Source: Mycolicibacterium rufum (GTDB taxonomy: Bacteria; Actinomycetota; Actinomycetes; Mycobacteriales; Mycobacteriaceae). From it: a stretch of DNA of 64,000 nucleotides. Location: assembly GCF_022374875.2 (NCBI RefSeq), contig NZ_CP092427.2, forward strand, positions 3,782,001 to 3,846,000, given 5' to 3'. The notes beneath the pieces are model-generated. The model was not told the origin of the DNA. It saw nothing but the letters and a program-made list of their open reading frames with translations, and did no database searches. The position numbers and the translations under genes were made by a program. Shown in pieces: positions 1-8,340 of the stretch (position 1 is its first letter; the number at the start of each line of letters is the position of its first letter).

Positions 1-554
1 CCCGGCAGGACTGGACCACGCCGTATCGACGGCACCGCAAGAACCTGCAGTTGATCGGGCTCAACGACATCGGCAAGCGCTGGGTGCTGAAGAATCCGAG
101 CCACCTGTTCGCCCTGGACGCGCTGTTCGCAACGTATCCGGATGCCCTGGTGATCCAGTGCCACCGGCCCGCGGAGACGATCATGGCGTCGATGTGCTCG
201 CTGGCCCAGCACACCACTGAGGGATGGTCGAACAGCTTCGCGGGCAAGGTGATCGGCGAGGATTCACTGGAGACCTGGTCGCGCGGTCTGCGGTTGTTCA
301 ACGCCGAGCGTGCCCGGCACGATCCCGCGCAGTTCTACGATCTAAACTACGTCGCGTTGATCAAGGATCCGATCGCTGCCGTCGAGGACATCTACCGGGC
401 GTTCGGGATCGAGTTCACCGCCGAGGCGCGCGCGGCGATGCTGCAGACCCACGAGGAGAGCCGGCAGGGGCCGCGGGCGCCCAAGCACACCTACTCGCTC
501 GCTGACTATGGACTGACCGAGGAGCAGGTGAAGGAGCAGTTCGACGGTCTCTGA
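1..554 (+). CDS. Sulfotransferase-family protein (5' truncated by window edge)
   Basis: The reading frame is open from base 3, so the N-terminus lies outside the window; the visible part is about 183 residues and ends at a TGA. The segment WVLKNPSHLF followed by a YPDALVIQCHRP strand resembles the core and 3'-phosphate-binding region of the Sulfotransfer_3 family, which moves sulfate from PAPS to lipids or small molecules. The C-terminal YGLTEEQVKEQF is also typical of mycobacterial members. Its position next to kshA corresponds to Rv3529c in M. tuberculosis (known synteny). It converges on the minus-strand gene that ends 20 nt downstream. Substrate cannot be inferred. Confidence 0.75.
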   Translation, partial: RQDWTTPYRRHRKNLQLIGLNDIGKRWVLKNPSHLFALDALFATYPDALVIQCHRPAETIMASMCSLAQHTTEGWSNSFAGKVIGEDSLETWSRGLRLFNAERARHDPAQFYDLNYVALIKDPIAAVEDIYRAFGIEFTAEARAAMLQTHEESRQGPRAPKHTYSLADYGLTEEQVKEQFDGL

Positions 555-574
555 CCACCGTCTGACCCGCGTGC

Positions 575-1036
575 TCAGCCGTCGCCGGGGGAGGGGGCGC
601 TGGAGTACTCCTCCAGGCAGCCCTCGGCGACCGCGTGACGGATGCTGTCGGCCAGCCGCGGACACGACCGCTCCCGCGCGGGATCGCCGCCGGCGGAACG
701 GATCTCTGCGAAGTGCGCGCACCGCGCGGTGGCGTCCGAGGTCCACTGCACCGACGTGTGAGCGGGCCCGAGCTTCTTGACGCGGACCGCGACGTGGCAG
801 AAGCGGCAGTCCACCGACGCCAGGCCGGAGGTCAGATATCGTTCGCGGTCCCGTTGCGTGCTCTCCCGCACCGCCGCGGCGCGATCCGGATCGTCCGCGA
901 AATCCGGTGCCTTGCGCCATGATCCGGGCGTCCCACCGTCAGTGCCCGGGTGGCCGTGCTCGTGCCCCTCGTCGTCGTGCCCGTGCAGCAGCAGCATCGA
1001 CCGTGCGAGCCGGTCCACATCCGGGGTGTCGGTCAC
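575..1036 (-). CDS. Conserved hypothetical downstream of kshA (Rv3527-like)
   Basis: This 153-residue protein starts at a GTG that overlaps the kshA stop codon (GTGA), implying translational coupling with the ketosteroid oxygenase. The N-terminus has a His/Asp/Glu-rich stretch (LLHGHDDEGHEHGH) that could bind metal. The centre has a CRFCHVAVRVKKLGP segment and the C-terminal half has two further Cys (ARCAHF, RSCPRLAD), which together resemble a small metal- or Fe-S-binding protein. The same gene follows kshA in M. tuberculosis (Rv3527), where its function is not known to me. A role as accessory or electron-transfer partner of KshA is inference only. Confidence 0.7.
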   Translation of the reverse strand: MTDTPDVDRLARSMLLLHGHDDEGHEHGHPGTDGGTPGSWRKAPDFADDPDRAAAVRESTQRDRERYLTSGLASVDCRFCHVAVRVKKLGPAHTSVQWTSDATARCAHFAEIRSAGGDPARERSCPRLADSIRHAVAEGCLEEYSSAPSPGDG

Positions 1037-2184
1037 GTCGCCTGCTTTTCTGCTTCCCGGGCCTTGAGGTTCTCCTCGACCTCGACATGCCACTTCTGAT
1101 TGGCGATCGTGGTGTCGACCTCCATCTCGAAGCGGTCGGTCATGTCCGGGGTCACGTCGGCGACGTCGACGTAGAACTGCTGATACCAGCGGCGCATCTG
1201 GTAGACGGCGCCGTCCTCCTCGACCAGCAGCGGATTGTCGATGCGGGTCTTGTGCTTCCAGATCTCGACGTCCTGCAGGAAGCCCTTGCTGACACCGTCG
1301 GTGAACGCGGAGGCCAGCTTTTCGGTCGTCGTGTCGTCGAGACCCTTGGGCTTCTCGACGATGACGCCCCACTGCAGCACGAACGAATCCTGCGTCACCG
1401 GGTAGTGGCAGTTGATCAGAATCGACTCGGCCTTGAAGTCGCCGTAGGTGTTGTGCAGCCAGTTGATCATGAACGAGGGCCCGAAATAGCTGGCCTCTGA
1501 GTCGAGTTTGGCCTCGCCGTAGGCGGTGCCCATGTCATTGACGTCGGGGCGGCCCACATTGTGGAGGTACTGCGAGGCGATGTGGCCCTCGAAGACGTTC
1601 TTGAAGTACGTGGGCAGTCCGAAGTGGATGTAGAAGAAGTGCGCCATGTCGGTGACGTTGTCGATGATCTCGCGGCAGTTGCTGCCCTCGATGAGCATCG
1701 TGTTCCACTTCCAGTCGGTCCACTCGCCGCTGGCCCACTCGGGGATCTCCGGGATGCGGACCTCCTCCTGCGGGGGGTTGCCCTCGTGGTCGTGCCACAC
1801 GAACAGCAGCCCGCCGCGCACGTCGGTGTGCCAGGCGCGGGTGCGGGCCAACCGCGGGGTCCGCTTGGCGTAGGGGACGAGCTTGCACTTGCCGTCGCCG
1901 CCCCACCGCCAATCGTGGAACGGGCAGGCCACCTCGTCGCCCTTGATGGTGCCCTGCGACAGGTTGCCGCCCATGTGCCGGCAGTAGCCGTCCAGCACCT
2001 TCAGCTCGCCCGCGGAGTCCGCGAAGACGACGAGCATGGTGCCGAAGATCTCGATCCCGTGCGGCTGGCCGTCGAGATAGTTCTTGACCGGCCCCAGGCA
2101 GTGCCAGCCGCGCGCGAAGCGGTCCGGCAGCGCGCCGGTGTCGATCTCGCGAACGCTCGCAGTTCCCGCAGTATCGGTGCTCAC
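1033..2184 (-). CDS. kshA: 3-ketosteroid 9alpha-hydroxylase oxygenase subunit KshA
   Basis: KshA is the Rieske non-heme iron oxygenase that, with reductase KshB, 9alpha-hydroxylates 3-ketosteroids and so opens ring B. The Rieske ligands are C68-x-H70 and C87-x2-H90 (CRHMGG, CPFHDW). The mononuclear iron motif is visible in NVTDMAHFFYIHFG (D-x2-H-x4-H). The length of 383 residues matches the family. I chose the GTG giving VSTDTAGTASVREID because characterised KshA proteins begin with MSTDTSG-like sequence; an in-frame ATG five codons upstream is the alternative. A perfect KstR box lies 30 nt upstream of this start. The stop codon overlaps the start of the following gene. Confidence 0.95.
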   Translation of the reverse strand: MSTDTAGTASVREIDTGALPDRFARGWHCLGPVKNYLDGQPHGIEIFGTMLVVFADSAGELKVLDGYCRHMGGNLSQGTIKGDEVACPFHDWRWGGDGKCKLVPYAKRTPRLARTRAWHTDVRGGLLFVWHDHEGNPPQEEVRIPEIPEWASGEWTDWKWNTMLIEGSNCREIIDNVTDMAHFFYIHFGLPTYFKNVFEGHIASQYLHNVGRPDVNDMGTAYGEAKLDSEASYFGPSFMINWLHNTYGDFKAESILINCHYPVTQDSFVLQWGVIVEKPKGLDDTTTEKLASAFTDGVSKGFLQDVEIWKHKTRIDNPLLVEEDGAVYQMRRWYQQFYVDVADVTPDMTDRFEMEVDTTIANQKWHVEVEENLKAREAEKQAT

Positions 2185-2213
2185 CTCGGGCCTCCCCATT
2201 TCATGTCTCGAAT

Positions 2214-2227
2214 TAGAACACGTTACA
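2214..2227. promoter_or_regulatory. KstR box upstream of kshA
   Basis: TAGAACACGTTACA fits the KstR operator consensus TnnAACnnGTTnnA. It lies 30 nt upstream of the kshA start, so cholesterol-responsive derepression of kshA is expected. KstR is the known TetR-type repressor of the mycobacterial cholesterol regulon. Confidence 0.88.
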
Positions 2228-2357
2228 GTTTTTCGCCGCCACCGCGCAATCCAAGTGACCTTCACCTGCGGAAAATGTTGCTCACACCGCGCTGATCGAC
2301 GCCGAACGACCGTCACGCGGCGGATACCCACGTGGCGGCGGACCTATCGAGCGATAT

Positions 2358-2380
2358 ATAGTGCACAGTGTGTTCACTAT
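2358..2380. promoter_or_regulatory. Palindromic operator candidate for the MFS/TetR cassette
   Basis: The arms ATAGTGCACA and TGTTCACTAT form an inverted repeat with nine of ten paired positions around a 3-nt spacer. It overlaps the first possible GTG codons of the MFS gene. A TetR-family gene is co-transcribed downstream, so this is the natural candidate for its autoregulatory operator. The architecture also suggests either a leaderless transcript or a downstream start codon. Confidence 0.55.
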
Positions 2381-3578
2381 TGCGGAGTCGCCCCATCGGC
2401 CGGTGGTGGCGTCGCGACGCTGGCTGGCGGTCGCCACGGCGACGTTCGCGATCGCGTGGGGCGGCAACGAGTTCACTCCGCTGCTGGTCATGTACCGCGA
2501 GGGCGAGCACTTCTCGGCGTTGACGGTGGACCTGCTGCTGTTCGCCTACGTGCTGGGCATCGTGCCCGCGCTGCTCATCGGGGGGCCGCTCTCAGACCGC
2601 TTCGGCCGCCGGCCGCTGATGCTGCCCGCACCCGTGCTCGCCGCGGCCGGCTCGCTGATCCTCGCTGCCGGTGCCCAGTCGGCGGCGGTGCTCGCGGTGG
2701 GCCGCGTGTTCAGCGGGCTGGCGCTGGGCCTGGCGATGGCGGTGGGCGGCAGCTGGCTCAAGGAACTGTCGGCTCCGCCGTGGGGCGATGGCTCAGCCGG
2801 CGCTCGGCGTGCGGCGATGAGCCTGACGGCGGGTTTCGGCCTCGGCGCGGGCGCCGCGGGGGTGCTCGCCCAGTGGGGCCCCGCGCCCACAGTGCTGACC
2901 TACGCCTGCAACGCCGCCCTGGCGCTGGCGGCCGCGGCCGTGCTCGGCGTCGCTCCCGAGACGCGGCAGCCCCACGAGTCGGGCCGCCCGTGGTGGACGG
3001 ACCTCGCTGTCCCGCCGCAGTCCCGGCGCCGCTTCCTGCTCGCCGTGCTGCCGGTCGCGCCGTGGGTGTTCGGTGCGGCGGGGTCGGCTTACGCGGTGCT
3101 ACCCGCCCTGATGACCGATCGCGCTGGGGGCATCCCGATCGCGTTCTCCGCGCTCATGTGCGTGGTCGCGCTCGGCGTGGGCTTCGCCGTGCAGCAGGCC
3201 GGGCGGGCACTGGGCGCCGACGGTCCCCGCGGGGTGGCGATCGCGCTGTTGCTGCTCATCGCCGGCATGGGAGCTGCGGCATGGGCAGCGGCGGTGTTGA
3301 CGGTGCCCGCGGCCCTGGTCGCCGCCGCGGTGCTCGGCGCCGGGTACGGGATGGCGCTGCTGGCCGGCCTGCAGGAGATCCAGCGCCTCGCCGGCCCCGA
3401 CGACCTGGCTGGGATGACCGCGCTGTTCTACAGCCTGAGCTATCTGGGCTTCGGTGTTCCCGCCGTACTGGCGTTCGCCTTCGCGTCGGGCCAGAGCTAC
3501 CCGGTGATGTTCGGCGCCGGGGCGGTCGTCGCGACCGGTTGTCTTGTTGTGTCGCTCCTCGGGGGCCGGCGGTCCTAG
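2361..3578 (+). CDS. MFS transporter
   Basis: A 405-residue hydrophobic protein with a major facilitator layout of about 12 predicted membrane segments. The loop between segments 2 and 3 carries GGPLSDRFGRRPLM, the classic MFS motif A. It would act as a proton-coupled transporter in the inner membrane; the substrate is not evident. The start is uncertain: GTG codons at 2361 and 2370 fall inside a palindrome, and GTG pairs at 2403 and 2406 are alternatives. A TetR regulator follows 9 nt downstream, typical of a drug or metabolite exporter under a local repressor. The cassette interrupts sterol genes and replaces Rv3524/Rv3525c in the M. tuberculosis order. Confidence 0.85.
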   Translation: MHSVFTIAESPHRPVVASRRWLAVATATFAIAWGGNEFTPLLVMYREGEHFSALTVDLLLFAYVLGIVPALLIGGPLSDRFGRRPLMLPAPVLAAAGSLILAAGAQSAAVLAVGRVFSGLALGLAMAVGGSWLKELSAPPWGDGSAGARRAAMSLTAGFGLGAGAAGVLAQWGPAPTVLTYACNAALALAAAAVLGVAPETRQPHESGRPWWTDLAVPPQSRRRFLLAVLPVAPWVFGAAGSAYAVLPALMTDRAGGIPIAFSALMCVVALGVGFAVQQAGRALGADGPRGVAIALLLLIAGMGAAAWAAAVLTVPAALVAAAVLGAGYGMALLAGLQEIQRLAGPDDLAGMTALFYSLSYLGFGVPAVLAFAFASGQSYPVMFGAGAVVATGCLVVSLLGGRRS

Positions 3579-3587
3579 GGTTGGCGG

Positions 3588-4163
3588 ATGGCCACCCGCC
3601 GCGGACGTCCCCGCAGCGAGGCCGTGCGTAGCGCGGTCCTTACGGCCGCAGCGGATCTGGCGCGCCACGGCGGCCCCGGTGCGGCGACGATCGACGCGAT
3701 CGCGCGGCGCGCGGAGGTCAGCCGCACCACGATCTACAAGTGGTGGCCGTCGGCGGCCGCGATCGTGCTGGAGGGTCTGCTCGACTCGGTGCGTGAGTCG
3801 ATCGTCCGCCCGCCGGGCAGCACGACCGTGCAGGCGCTGGTGCATCACGTGGGCGCGCTGAACGCGATCCTGGCCGAGCCCACCGTGGGCCCGCTGCTGC
3901 GCAACGTGATGGCGGCCGCGGCGGGCGATCCGGCGATCCAGGCGGCTCTGCTCGACCAGTGGATCGAGCCGCGGCGCGCTGCGGTGGTGGTGACGCTGCT
4001 CGACGCCGTCGCCGCCGGAGAACTCGCCGATGACACCGACATCGAGGTGGTGGTCGACGCGCTGGTGTCGCCGCCGTACTACCGGCTGGTGTTCGGTATG
4101 CCGCCGCTGTCCGACCAGGCGGTCGGCGCACTGGTCGACACGGTGTGGCGCGGCTGCGCCTAG
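3588..4163 (+). CDS. TetR/AcrR-family transcriptional regulator
   Basis: A 191-residue TetR-type repressor. The N-terminal helix-turn-helix is clear around residues 35-55 (TIDAIARRAEVSRTTIYKWW), after a basic RRGRPRSEAVR leader typical of the family. The C-terminal half is an all-helical ligand and dimer domain. It starts with ATG 9 nt after the MFS gene, so the two form one operon, and the palindrome at the head of that operon is its probable site. Its stop overlaps tail-to-tail with the stop of the minus-strand oxidoreductase (shared CTAG). The inducer is unknown. It does not resemble KstR or KstR2. Confidence 0.88.
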   Translation: MATRRGRPRSEAVRSAVLTAAADLARHGGPGAATIDAIARRAEVSRTTIYKWWPSAAAIVLEGLLDSVRESIVRPPGSTTVQALVHHVGALNAILAEPTVGPLLRNVMAAAAGDPAIQAALLDQWIEPRRAAVVVTLLDAVAAGELADDTDIEVVVDALVSPPYYRLVFGMPPLSDQAVGALVDTVWRGCA

Positions 4164-5050
4164 GCGTCCTGCCAACCCGAGTGGATGTAGGTGTCGGCGA
4201 ACCGCTTCATCGAGTCGATCTTCTTGTCCACCGGAGCGTCGAAGGGTAGGCCGTCGAAGACCCACGGGATACCGATGTAGTCGGTCACACCCGCTGCGAC
4301 CAGATCCCGGTGGCCGTCGACGCCGAACTTGTCGATGCAGACGGCTTGGTACTCGAAGGGATCATCGGCACGGCCGTTGGCGGCCAACAGCTTCCTGAGC
4401 TCAGCGATCGTCTCGGTCAACTGATCGCAGGTCATCATCGCGCTGGTCCAGCCGTCGCCGACCCGTGCGGCCCGCTTGAGCGCGACGTCGGTGTGACCGC
4501 CGACGTAGAACGGGACCGGCTTGCTCGGGGCGGGGCTCATCTGCAGTCGGTCGAAGTCGTAGAACTCGCCGTGGAACTCGACCATGCCGCCGCCGAGGAC
4601 CAGCTTGATGACCTCGATCATCTCGTCCACGCGTTTGCCGCGCTTGGCGTAGGGCACCCCGCACCACTCGAACTCCTCGGGCGCCCAACCGATCCCGACG
4701 CCGAAGCCGAAGCGGTTGTTCGTCAGGTTGGCCACCGAGCCGACCTGGCGGGCGAGCAGCAGCGGGTTGCGCGAGCCGAGCTTCATCACGTTCGTGTAGA
4801 AGCGCAGGGTCGACGTCACCGCACCCAACGTGCCCGCGAGGATCAACGGGTCGACCCACGGCGAGTTCTCGTCGAACATCCGCTTACCGTCGGCGGTGTA
4901 GGGATAGTCGACGGACTGCTTCTCGAAATAGAAGATCGAGTCCGGTAAGGCGATGTTGTCGAAGCCGAGTTCCTCGGCCGCCTTCGCGATGTCGATGAGC
5001 TGGTCGAGCGGGCTGAACGCGATGCTGACCGTGTACTGCATCCGCGTCAT
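4160..5050 (-). CDS. LLM-class F420-dependent oxidoreductase
   Basis: A 296-residue luciferase-like monooxygenase fold protein. The N-terminal beta strand (YTVSIAFSPLD), the NNRFGFGVGIGWAPEEFEWCGV segment and the C-terminal PVPFYVGGHTDVALKRAARVGDGW are typical of F420-dependent TIM-barrel oxidoreductases. Its ATG overlaps the stop of the ltp3 gene by four bases (ATGA), so it is the last gene of the DUF35-ltp4-ltp3 operon and is probably translated with it. A role in reducing or oxidising a sterol side-chain or ring intermediate is inference. A second family member is encoded at 8341-9372. Cofactor use (F420 versus FMN) is assigned by family only. Confidence 0.85.
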   Translation of the reverse strand: MTRMQYTVSIAFSPLDQLIDIAKAAEELGFDNIALPDSIFYFEKQSVDYPYTADGKRMFDENSPWVDPLILAGTLGAVTSTLRFYTNVMKLGSRNPLLLARQVGSVANLTNNRFGFGVGIGWAPEEFEWCGVPYAKRGKRVDEMIEVIKLVLGGGMVEFHGEFYDFDRLQMSPAPSKPVPFYVGGHTDVALKRAARVGDGWTSAMMTCDQLTETIAELRKLLAANGRADDPFEYQAVCIDKFGVDGHRDLVAAGVTDYIGIPWVFDGLPFDAPVDKKIDSMKRFADTYIHSGWQDA

Positions 5051-6222
5051 GCGCCGGGCTTGTCGCTGGAGACCACCCACATCGAGTAGTACTGGGCGCC
5101 ACCGCCGTACGCGTGCCCGAGGGCCTTGCGGGCGCCGGGCACCTGATGGTCGCCGCCCTTGCCCATCACCTGGATCGCGGACTCGGCGAAGCGGATCATG
5201 CCCGAGGCGCCGATCGGATTCGACGACAGCACACCGCCCGACGGATTGAACGGGATGCGTCCGCCGATCGCGGTCTCGCCGGCCTCGGTGAGCTTCCAGC
5301 CCTCGCCCTCCGGGGCGAACCCGAGGCTCTCCAACCACATCGGCTCGTACCACGAGAACGGCACGTACACCTCGCCGACGTCGATCTCGTCGATCGGGCT
5401 GGTGATCCCCGCGGCCTTCCACAGCGCCGCCGCGGCGTCCCGGCTGGCGCGCGGGTTGACCTGGTCACGTCCCGCGTACGCCAGCGGTTCGGTGCGCAGC
5501 GCCGTGGCGTGGATCCACGCCACCGGATGCCCCTCGGCGACGCGGGCGTCGGCGCTGGCCTCGTCGCCGATCACCAGCGCGGCCGCGCCGTCCGACGACG
5601 GGCACGTCTCGTCGTAGCGGATCGGGTCCCACAGCATCGGGGACTCCATCACCTTCTCCACGGTGATGTCCGGCTGATGCAGGTGCGCCAGCGGGTTCTT
5701 GGCGCCGTTGAGCCGGTCCTTGACCGCCACCATCGCGCCGATGTGCGTCGGCGCCCCCGAGCGGCGGATGTAGGCGCGCACGTGCGGCGCGAAGTAGCCA
5801 CCCGCCCCCGCGCCGACCGGCTTGGTGAACGGCACCGGAATGCTCAACGCCCACATGGCGTTCGATTCGGACTGCTTCTCCCAGGCCATCGTCAGCACCC
5901 GGCGGTACTTGCCCGACTGCACCAGGCTGGTCGCCACGATCGCGGTCGAGCCGCCCACCGAACCGGCGGTGTGCACCCGGATCAGCGGCTTGTTCGTCGC
6001 GCCGGTCGCGTCGGCCATGAACAGTTCGGGCATCATCACGCCCTCGAAGAAATCCGGGGCCTTACCCACCACGACCGCGTCGATGTCGGCCATCGTCACA
6101 CCGGCGTCGGCCAACGCGCGGTCGATCGCCTCGCGCACCAGGCCGTTCATCGAAACGTCCTTGCGCTTGGCGACGTACTTGGTCTGGCCGGTACCCAGGA
6201 CAGCGGCGAGATTTTTAGCCAT
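5047..6222 (-). CDS. ltp3: Thiolase-fold lipid-transfer protein / aldolase Ltp3
   Basis: A 391-residue non-decarboxylating thiolase-like protein of the SCP-x type. Family features include VLGTGQTKYVAKRKDVS near the start, RVHTAGSVGGS in the position of the thiolase nucleophile loop, DGAAALVIGDEAS, and the C-terminal HAYGGGAQYYSMWVV. It corresponds to Rv3523. In Rhodococcus, Ltp3 and Ltp4 are required to degrade C24-branched sterol side chains, probably as retro-aldolases (established for that organism). It sits 2 nt downstream of ltp4 and overlaps the following F420-type oxidoreductase by 4 nt. The operon starts with the DUF35 gene and its KstR box. Confidence 0.85.
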   Translation of the reverse strand: MAKNLAAVLGTGQTKYVAKRKDVSMNGLVREAIDRALADAGVTMADIDAVVVGKAPDFFEGVMMPELFMADATGATNKPLIRVHTAGSVGGSTAIVATSLVQSGKYRRVLTMAWEKQSESNAMWALSIPVPFTKPVGAGAGGYFAPHVRAYIRRSGAPTHIGAMVAVKDRLNGAKNPLAHLHQPDITVEKVMESPMLWDPIRYDETCPSSDGAAALVIGDEASADARVAEGHPVAWIHATALRTEPLAYAGRDQVNPRASRDAAAALWKAAGITSPIDEIDVGEVYVPFSWYEPMWLESLGFAPEGEGWKLTEAGETAIGGRIPFNPSGGVLSSNPIGASGMIRFAESAIQVMGKGGDHQVPGARKALGHAYGGGAQYYSMWVVSSDKPGA

Positions 6223-6224
6223 GG

Positions 6225-7277
6225 TTACTTGCCCTCCAAAACCGCGACCAGATTCTGTTGCAGCGCAGGCCCGCTCGTTGCGTGCGCCAGCACCCGTGAG
6301 GCGTTGCCGTCGAAGATGTGCCGGGCGGCGAAGCCGATACGCTCCAGTCCGGCCGAGAACATCGGGTTGGCGGCCAGCGCACCGCCGGACGGATTGATCC
6401 GCGTCGAATCCCCGAGGCCGATGGCCTCTGTGAGGATCAACTGCTGATGGCTGAACGGGGCGTAGATCTCGGCGACCTCGATCGAAGAGGCGTCCCCGCC
6501 GGTCGCAGCCTGCGCCGACGCCGCCGTCGACGGTGAGGTGGTCAGATCGCGGGCGCCGAGCACCGGCGTCTCGATGCGATGCTCGAAGCCGGTGATCCAG
6601 GCAGGCCGCTCCCGCAACTCGCGGGCGCGGTCACCGGCGGCCAGCACGATCGCCGAGGCGCCGTCGGTGATCGGTGCGATGTCATGGCGGCGCAACGGCT
6701 CCGCGAAGTACGGACGCTCCAGCAGCTCCTCGACGCTGCCGCCCTCGAGGCGGTCGACGCGGGGTGAGGCGGTGAACGAGTCCACGGCCACCTGAGCCAT
6801 CTGCTCGGCGGTCCACTTCCCCGAGTCCAGGCCGAACCGGGCCTGTAGTCCGGCCATGCTCACCGAATCCGGCCACAGCGGCGCCACCGTGTAGGGGTCG
6901 GTCTGCAGCGCCAGGACGCGGCGCAGCGTTCCTGCACTGGACTTGCCGAAGCCGTACACCAGCGCGGTCTCCACCTCACCGGTGAGGATCTTGATGTAGG
7001 CCTCGTACAGCGCCCAAGCGGCGTCCATCTCGACATGCGACTCATTGATCGGTGGCACCGCCCCGATCGAGTCGATCGCGGAGATGAACGAGAAAGCCCG
7101 GCCGGCAAGGTAATCGGAGGACCCCGAGCACCAGAAGCCGATGTCGGGGACGCCGATGCCCAGCTCGGCGTAGATCTCCGCGAAGCACGGCATCAGCATC
7201 TCCACGCCGTTGGTGGTGCCGTCGGTGCGGCGGACATGCGGTGCGTGCGCGAAGCCGACCACTGCTACGTCAGTCAT
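6225..7277 (-). CDS. ltp4: Thiolase-fold lipid-transfer protein / aldolase Ltp4
   Basis: A 350-residue thiolase-superfamily protein paralogous to the downstream Ltp3. It shows DVAVVGFAHAPHV at the N-terminus, DIGFWCSGSSDYLAG in the region of the nucleophile loop, TDGASAIVLAAGDRA, and a conserved INPSGGALAANPM. It corresponds to Rv3522. Ltp4 and Ltp3 probably form one complex with the tandem-DUF35 protein encoded 12 nt upstream, by analogy with the known Ltp2-ChsH2(DUF35) retro-aldolase. Function in side-chain cleavage of branched sterols is established for Rhodococcus homologs and inferred here. Confidence 0.83.
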   Translation of the reverse strand: MTDVAVVGFAHAPHVRRTDGTTNGVEMLMPCFAEIYAELGIGVPDIGFWCSGSSDYLAGRAFSFISAIDSIGAVPPINESHVEMDAAWALYEAYIKILTGEVETALVYGFGKSSAGTLRRVLALQTDPYTVAPLWPDSVSMAGLQARFGLDSGKWTAEQMAQVAVDSFTASPRVDRLEGGSVEELLERPYFAEPLRRHDIAPITDGASAIVLAAGDRARELRERPAWITGFEHRIETPVLGARDLTTSPSTAASAQAATGGDASSIEVAEIYAPFSHQQLILTEAIGLGDSTRINPSGGALAANPMFSAGLERIGFAARHIFDGNASRVLAHATSGPALQQNLVAVLEGK

Positions 7278-7289
7278 GAGTTCCCTTGG

Positions 7290-8282
7290 TCAGAGATGGT
7301 GTTTGTAGGTGTCGTACTCGGCATCGGGCTCACCCGAGGGCCGGAAGTACTCGATGTTGTCGATGCCGAGACCCCATTCCTCGCGGGGCTTCCAGACGGC
7401 CTTGACGCGCATGCCCATCCGCACCTCATTGGCGTCAATGTCCGACACCAGGTGCAGCACAGGGATGTCCGCGCCGTCGAGCAGCACATACGCCGCGACG
7501 TAGGGCGGCTTGATCCGCTGCCCGGCGAACGGGATGTTGATGATCGCGAACGTCGTGACGGTGCCCGTGTCGGCGAGCTCGATGAACTGGTCGAGCGGTT
7601 GTCCGGTGGCAGGGTTCGCCTCGCGCGGGGGGAAGTACACCTTGCCGTCATCACCGGAGCGGGCGCCCAGCAGCGTGCCCTTCTCCAGTGCCCGCAGGAA
7701 CGCGCTCTCGGGCATGGACGCGGTGTGCAGGACTTCCAGTGAGGTCGGCACGACGAGCATGGTGACCGGGTCGAGCCCCTCGGCCGGCGGCGGCACCTCT
7801 TCGGCCTCGTCACCGAGGGCGAAGTAGGCGATGTCGGTGATGGCGCCGACGGTCTCGTCGACCCAGTGCGCGTGCACCCGCGCGCCAGTGCTCACCGCGT
7901 CAGGGCCGTCGGCAGCGACGGCGTGCAGCAGCGGGGTGTCGGCGCCGTCGAGGCGGATCAGCGCCCACGCGAACGGCCGGTCCAGCGGCTGGCCCTCCAG
8001 CGGCTCGGGCTGCCACGTCCACGACAGCACCGTGCCGACACTGGCCACCGGTACGATCTCCGTCAATTGTTCGTAGGTGACGGGGTCGTACTCGGCAGGC
8101 GGAACATGCACCCGGCCGTCAGAACCGCGCACCCCGACAATGCGTCGCTCGCGCAGAGCGGTGAAGAACTCGCCGAGGAGTGGTCCTACTGAACGGGTGT
8201 AGTCGAAAGCGAGCTTTAGCGGCGCTGACAGCGGCGGCTCATGCGGGTCGATCTGCACCGGACTGCTTTGGCTGGTGGTCAC
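7290..8282 (-). CDS. Tandem DUF35 OB-fold protein (Rv3521-like)
   Basis: A 330-residue protein containing two copies of a DUF35-type acyl-CoA-binding OB domain. The N-terminal copy covers about residues 30-165 (LLGEFFTALRERRIVGVRG, then VHVPPAEYDPVTY) and the C-terminal copy about 185-325 (SAFLRALEKGTLLGARSG, then VYFPPREANPATG). The usual DUF35 zinc-ribbon cysteines are absent from both copies. I chose GTG 8282 because the family begins shortly before the LKLAFDYTRSVGP segment and a KstR box ends 10 nt upstream. It heads the ltp4-ltp3-oxidoreductase operon. DUF35 proteins partner thiolase-fold enzymes in sterol catabolism, so a complex with Ltp3/Ltp4 is likely (inference). Confidence 0.8.
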   Translation of the reverse strand: MTTSQSSPVQIDPHEPPLSAPLKLAFDYTRSVGPLLGEFFTALRERRIVGVRGSDGRVHVPPAEYDPVTYEQLTEIVPVASVGTVLSWTWQPEPLEGQPLDRPFAWALIRLDGADTPLLHAVAADGPDAVSTGARVHAHWVDETVGAITDIAYFALGDEAEEVPPPAEGLDPVTMLVVPTSLEVLHTASMPESAFLRALEKGTLLGARSGDDGKVYFPPREANPATGQPLDQFIELADTGTVTTFAIINIPFAGQRIKPPYVAAYVLLDGADIPVLHLVSDIDANEVRMGMRVKAVWKPREEWGLGIDNIEYFRPSGEPDAEYDTYKHHL

Positions 8283-8291
8283 GGCATCGAG

Positions 8292-8305
8292 TAGAACAGG
8301 TTCTA
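8292..8305. promoter_or_regulatory. KstR box in divergent DUF35 / F420-oxidoreductase promoter
   Basis: TAGAACAGGTTCTA is an exact fit to TnnAACnnGTTnnA with perfect outer arms. It lies 10 nt from the minus-strand DUF35 start and 35 nt from the plus-strand oxidoreductase start, so it probably controls both directions. Confidence 0.88.
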
Positions 8306-8340
8306 AGAATGGTTTCAAGAACAGGTGTGGAGGCGACGGC

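Noticed and set aside
2084..3631. Long plus-strand frame overlapping the MFS gene and the kshA upstream region
   Set aside because: It is the out-of-frame shadow of the MFS gene, with Arg/Gly-rich composition and no motifs.
8312..8327. Second possible KstR site (GGTTTCAAGAACAGG) near the DUF35 promoter
   Set aside because: It does not fit TnnAACnnGTTnnA in either orientation.
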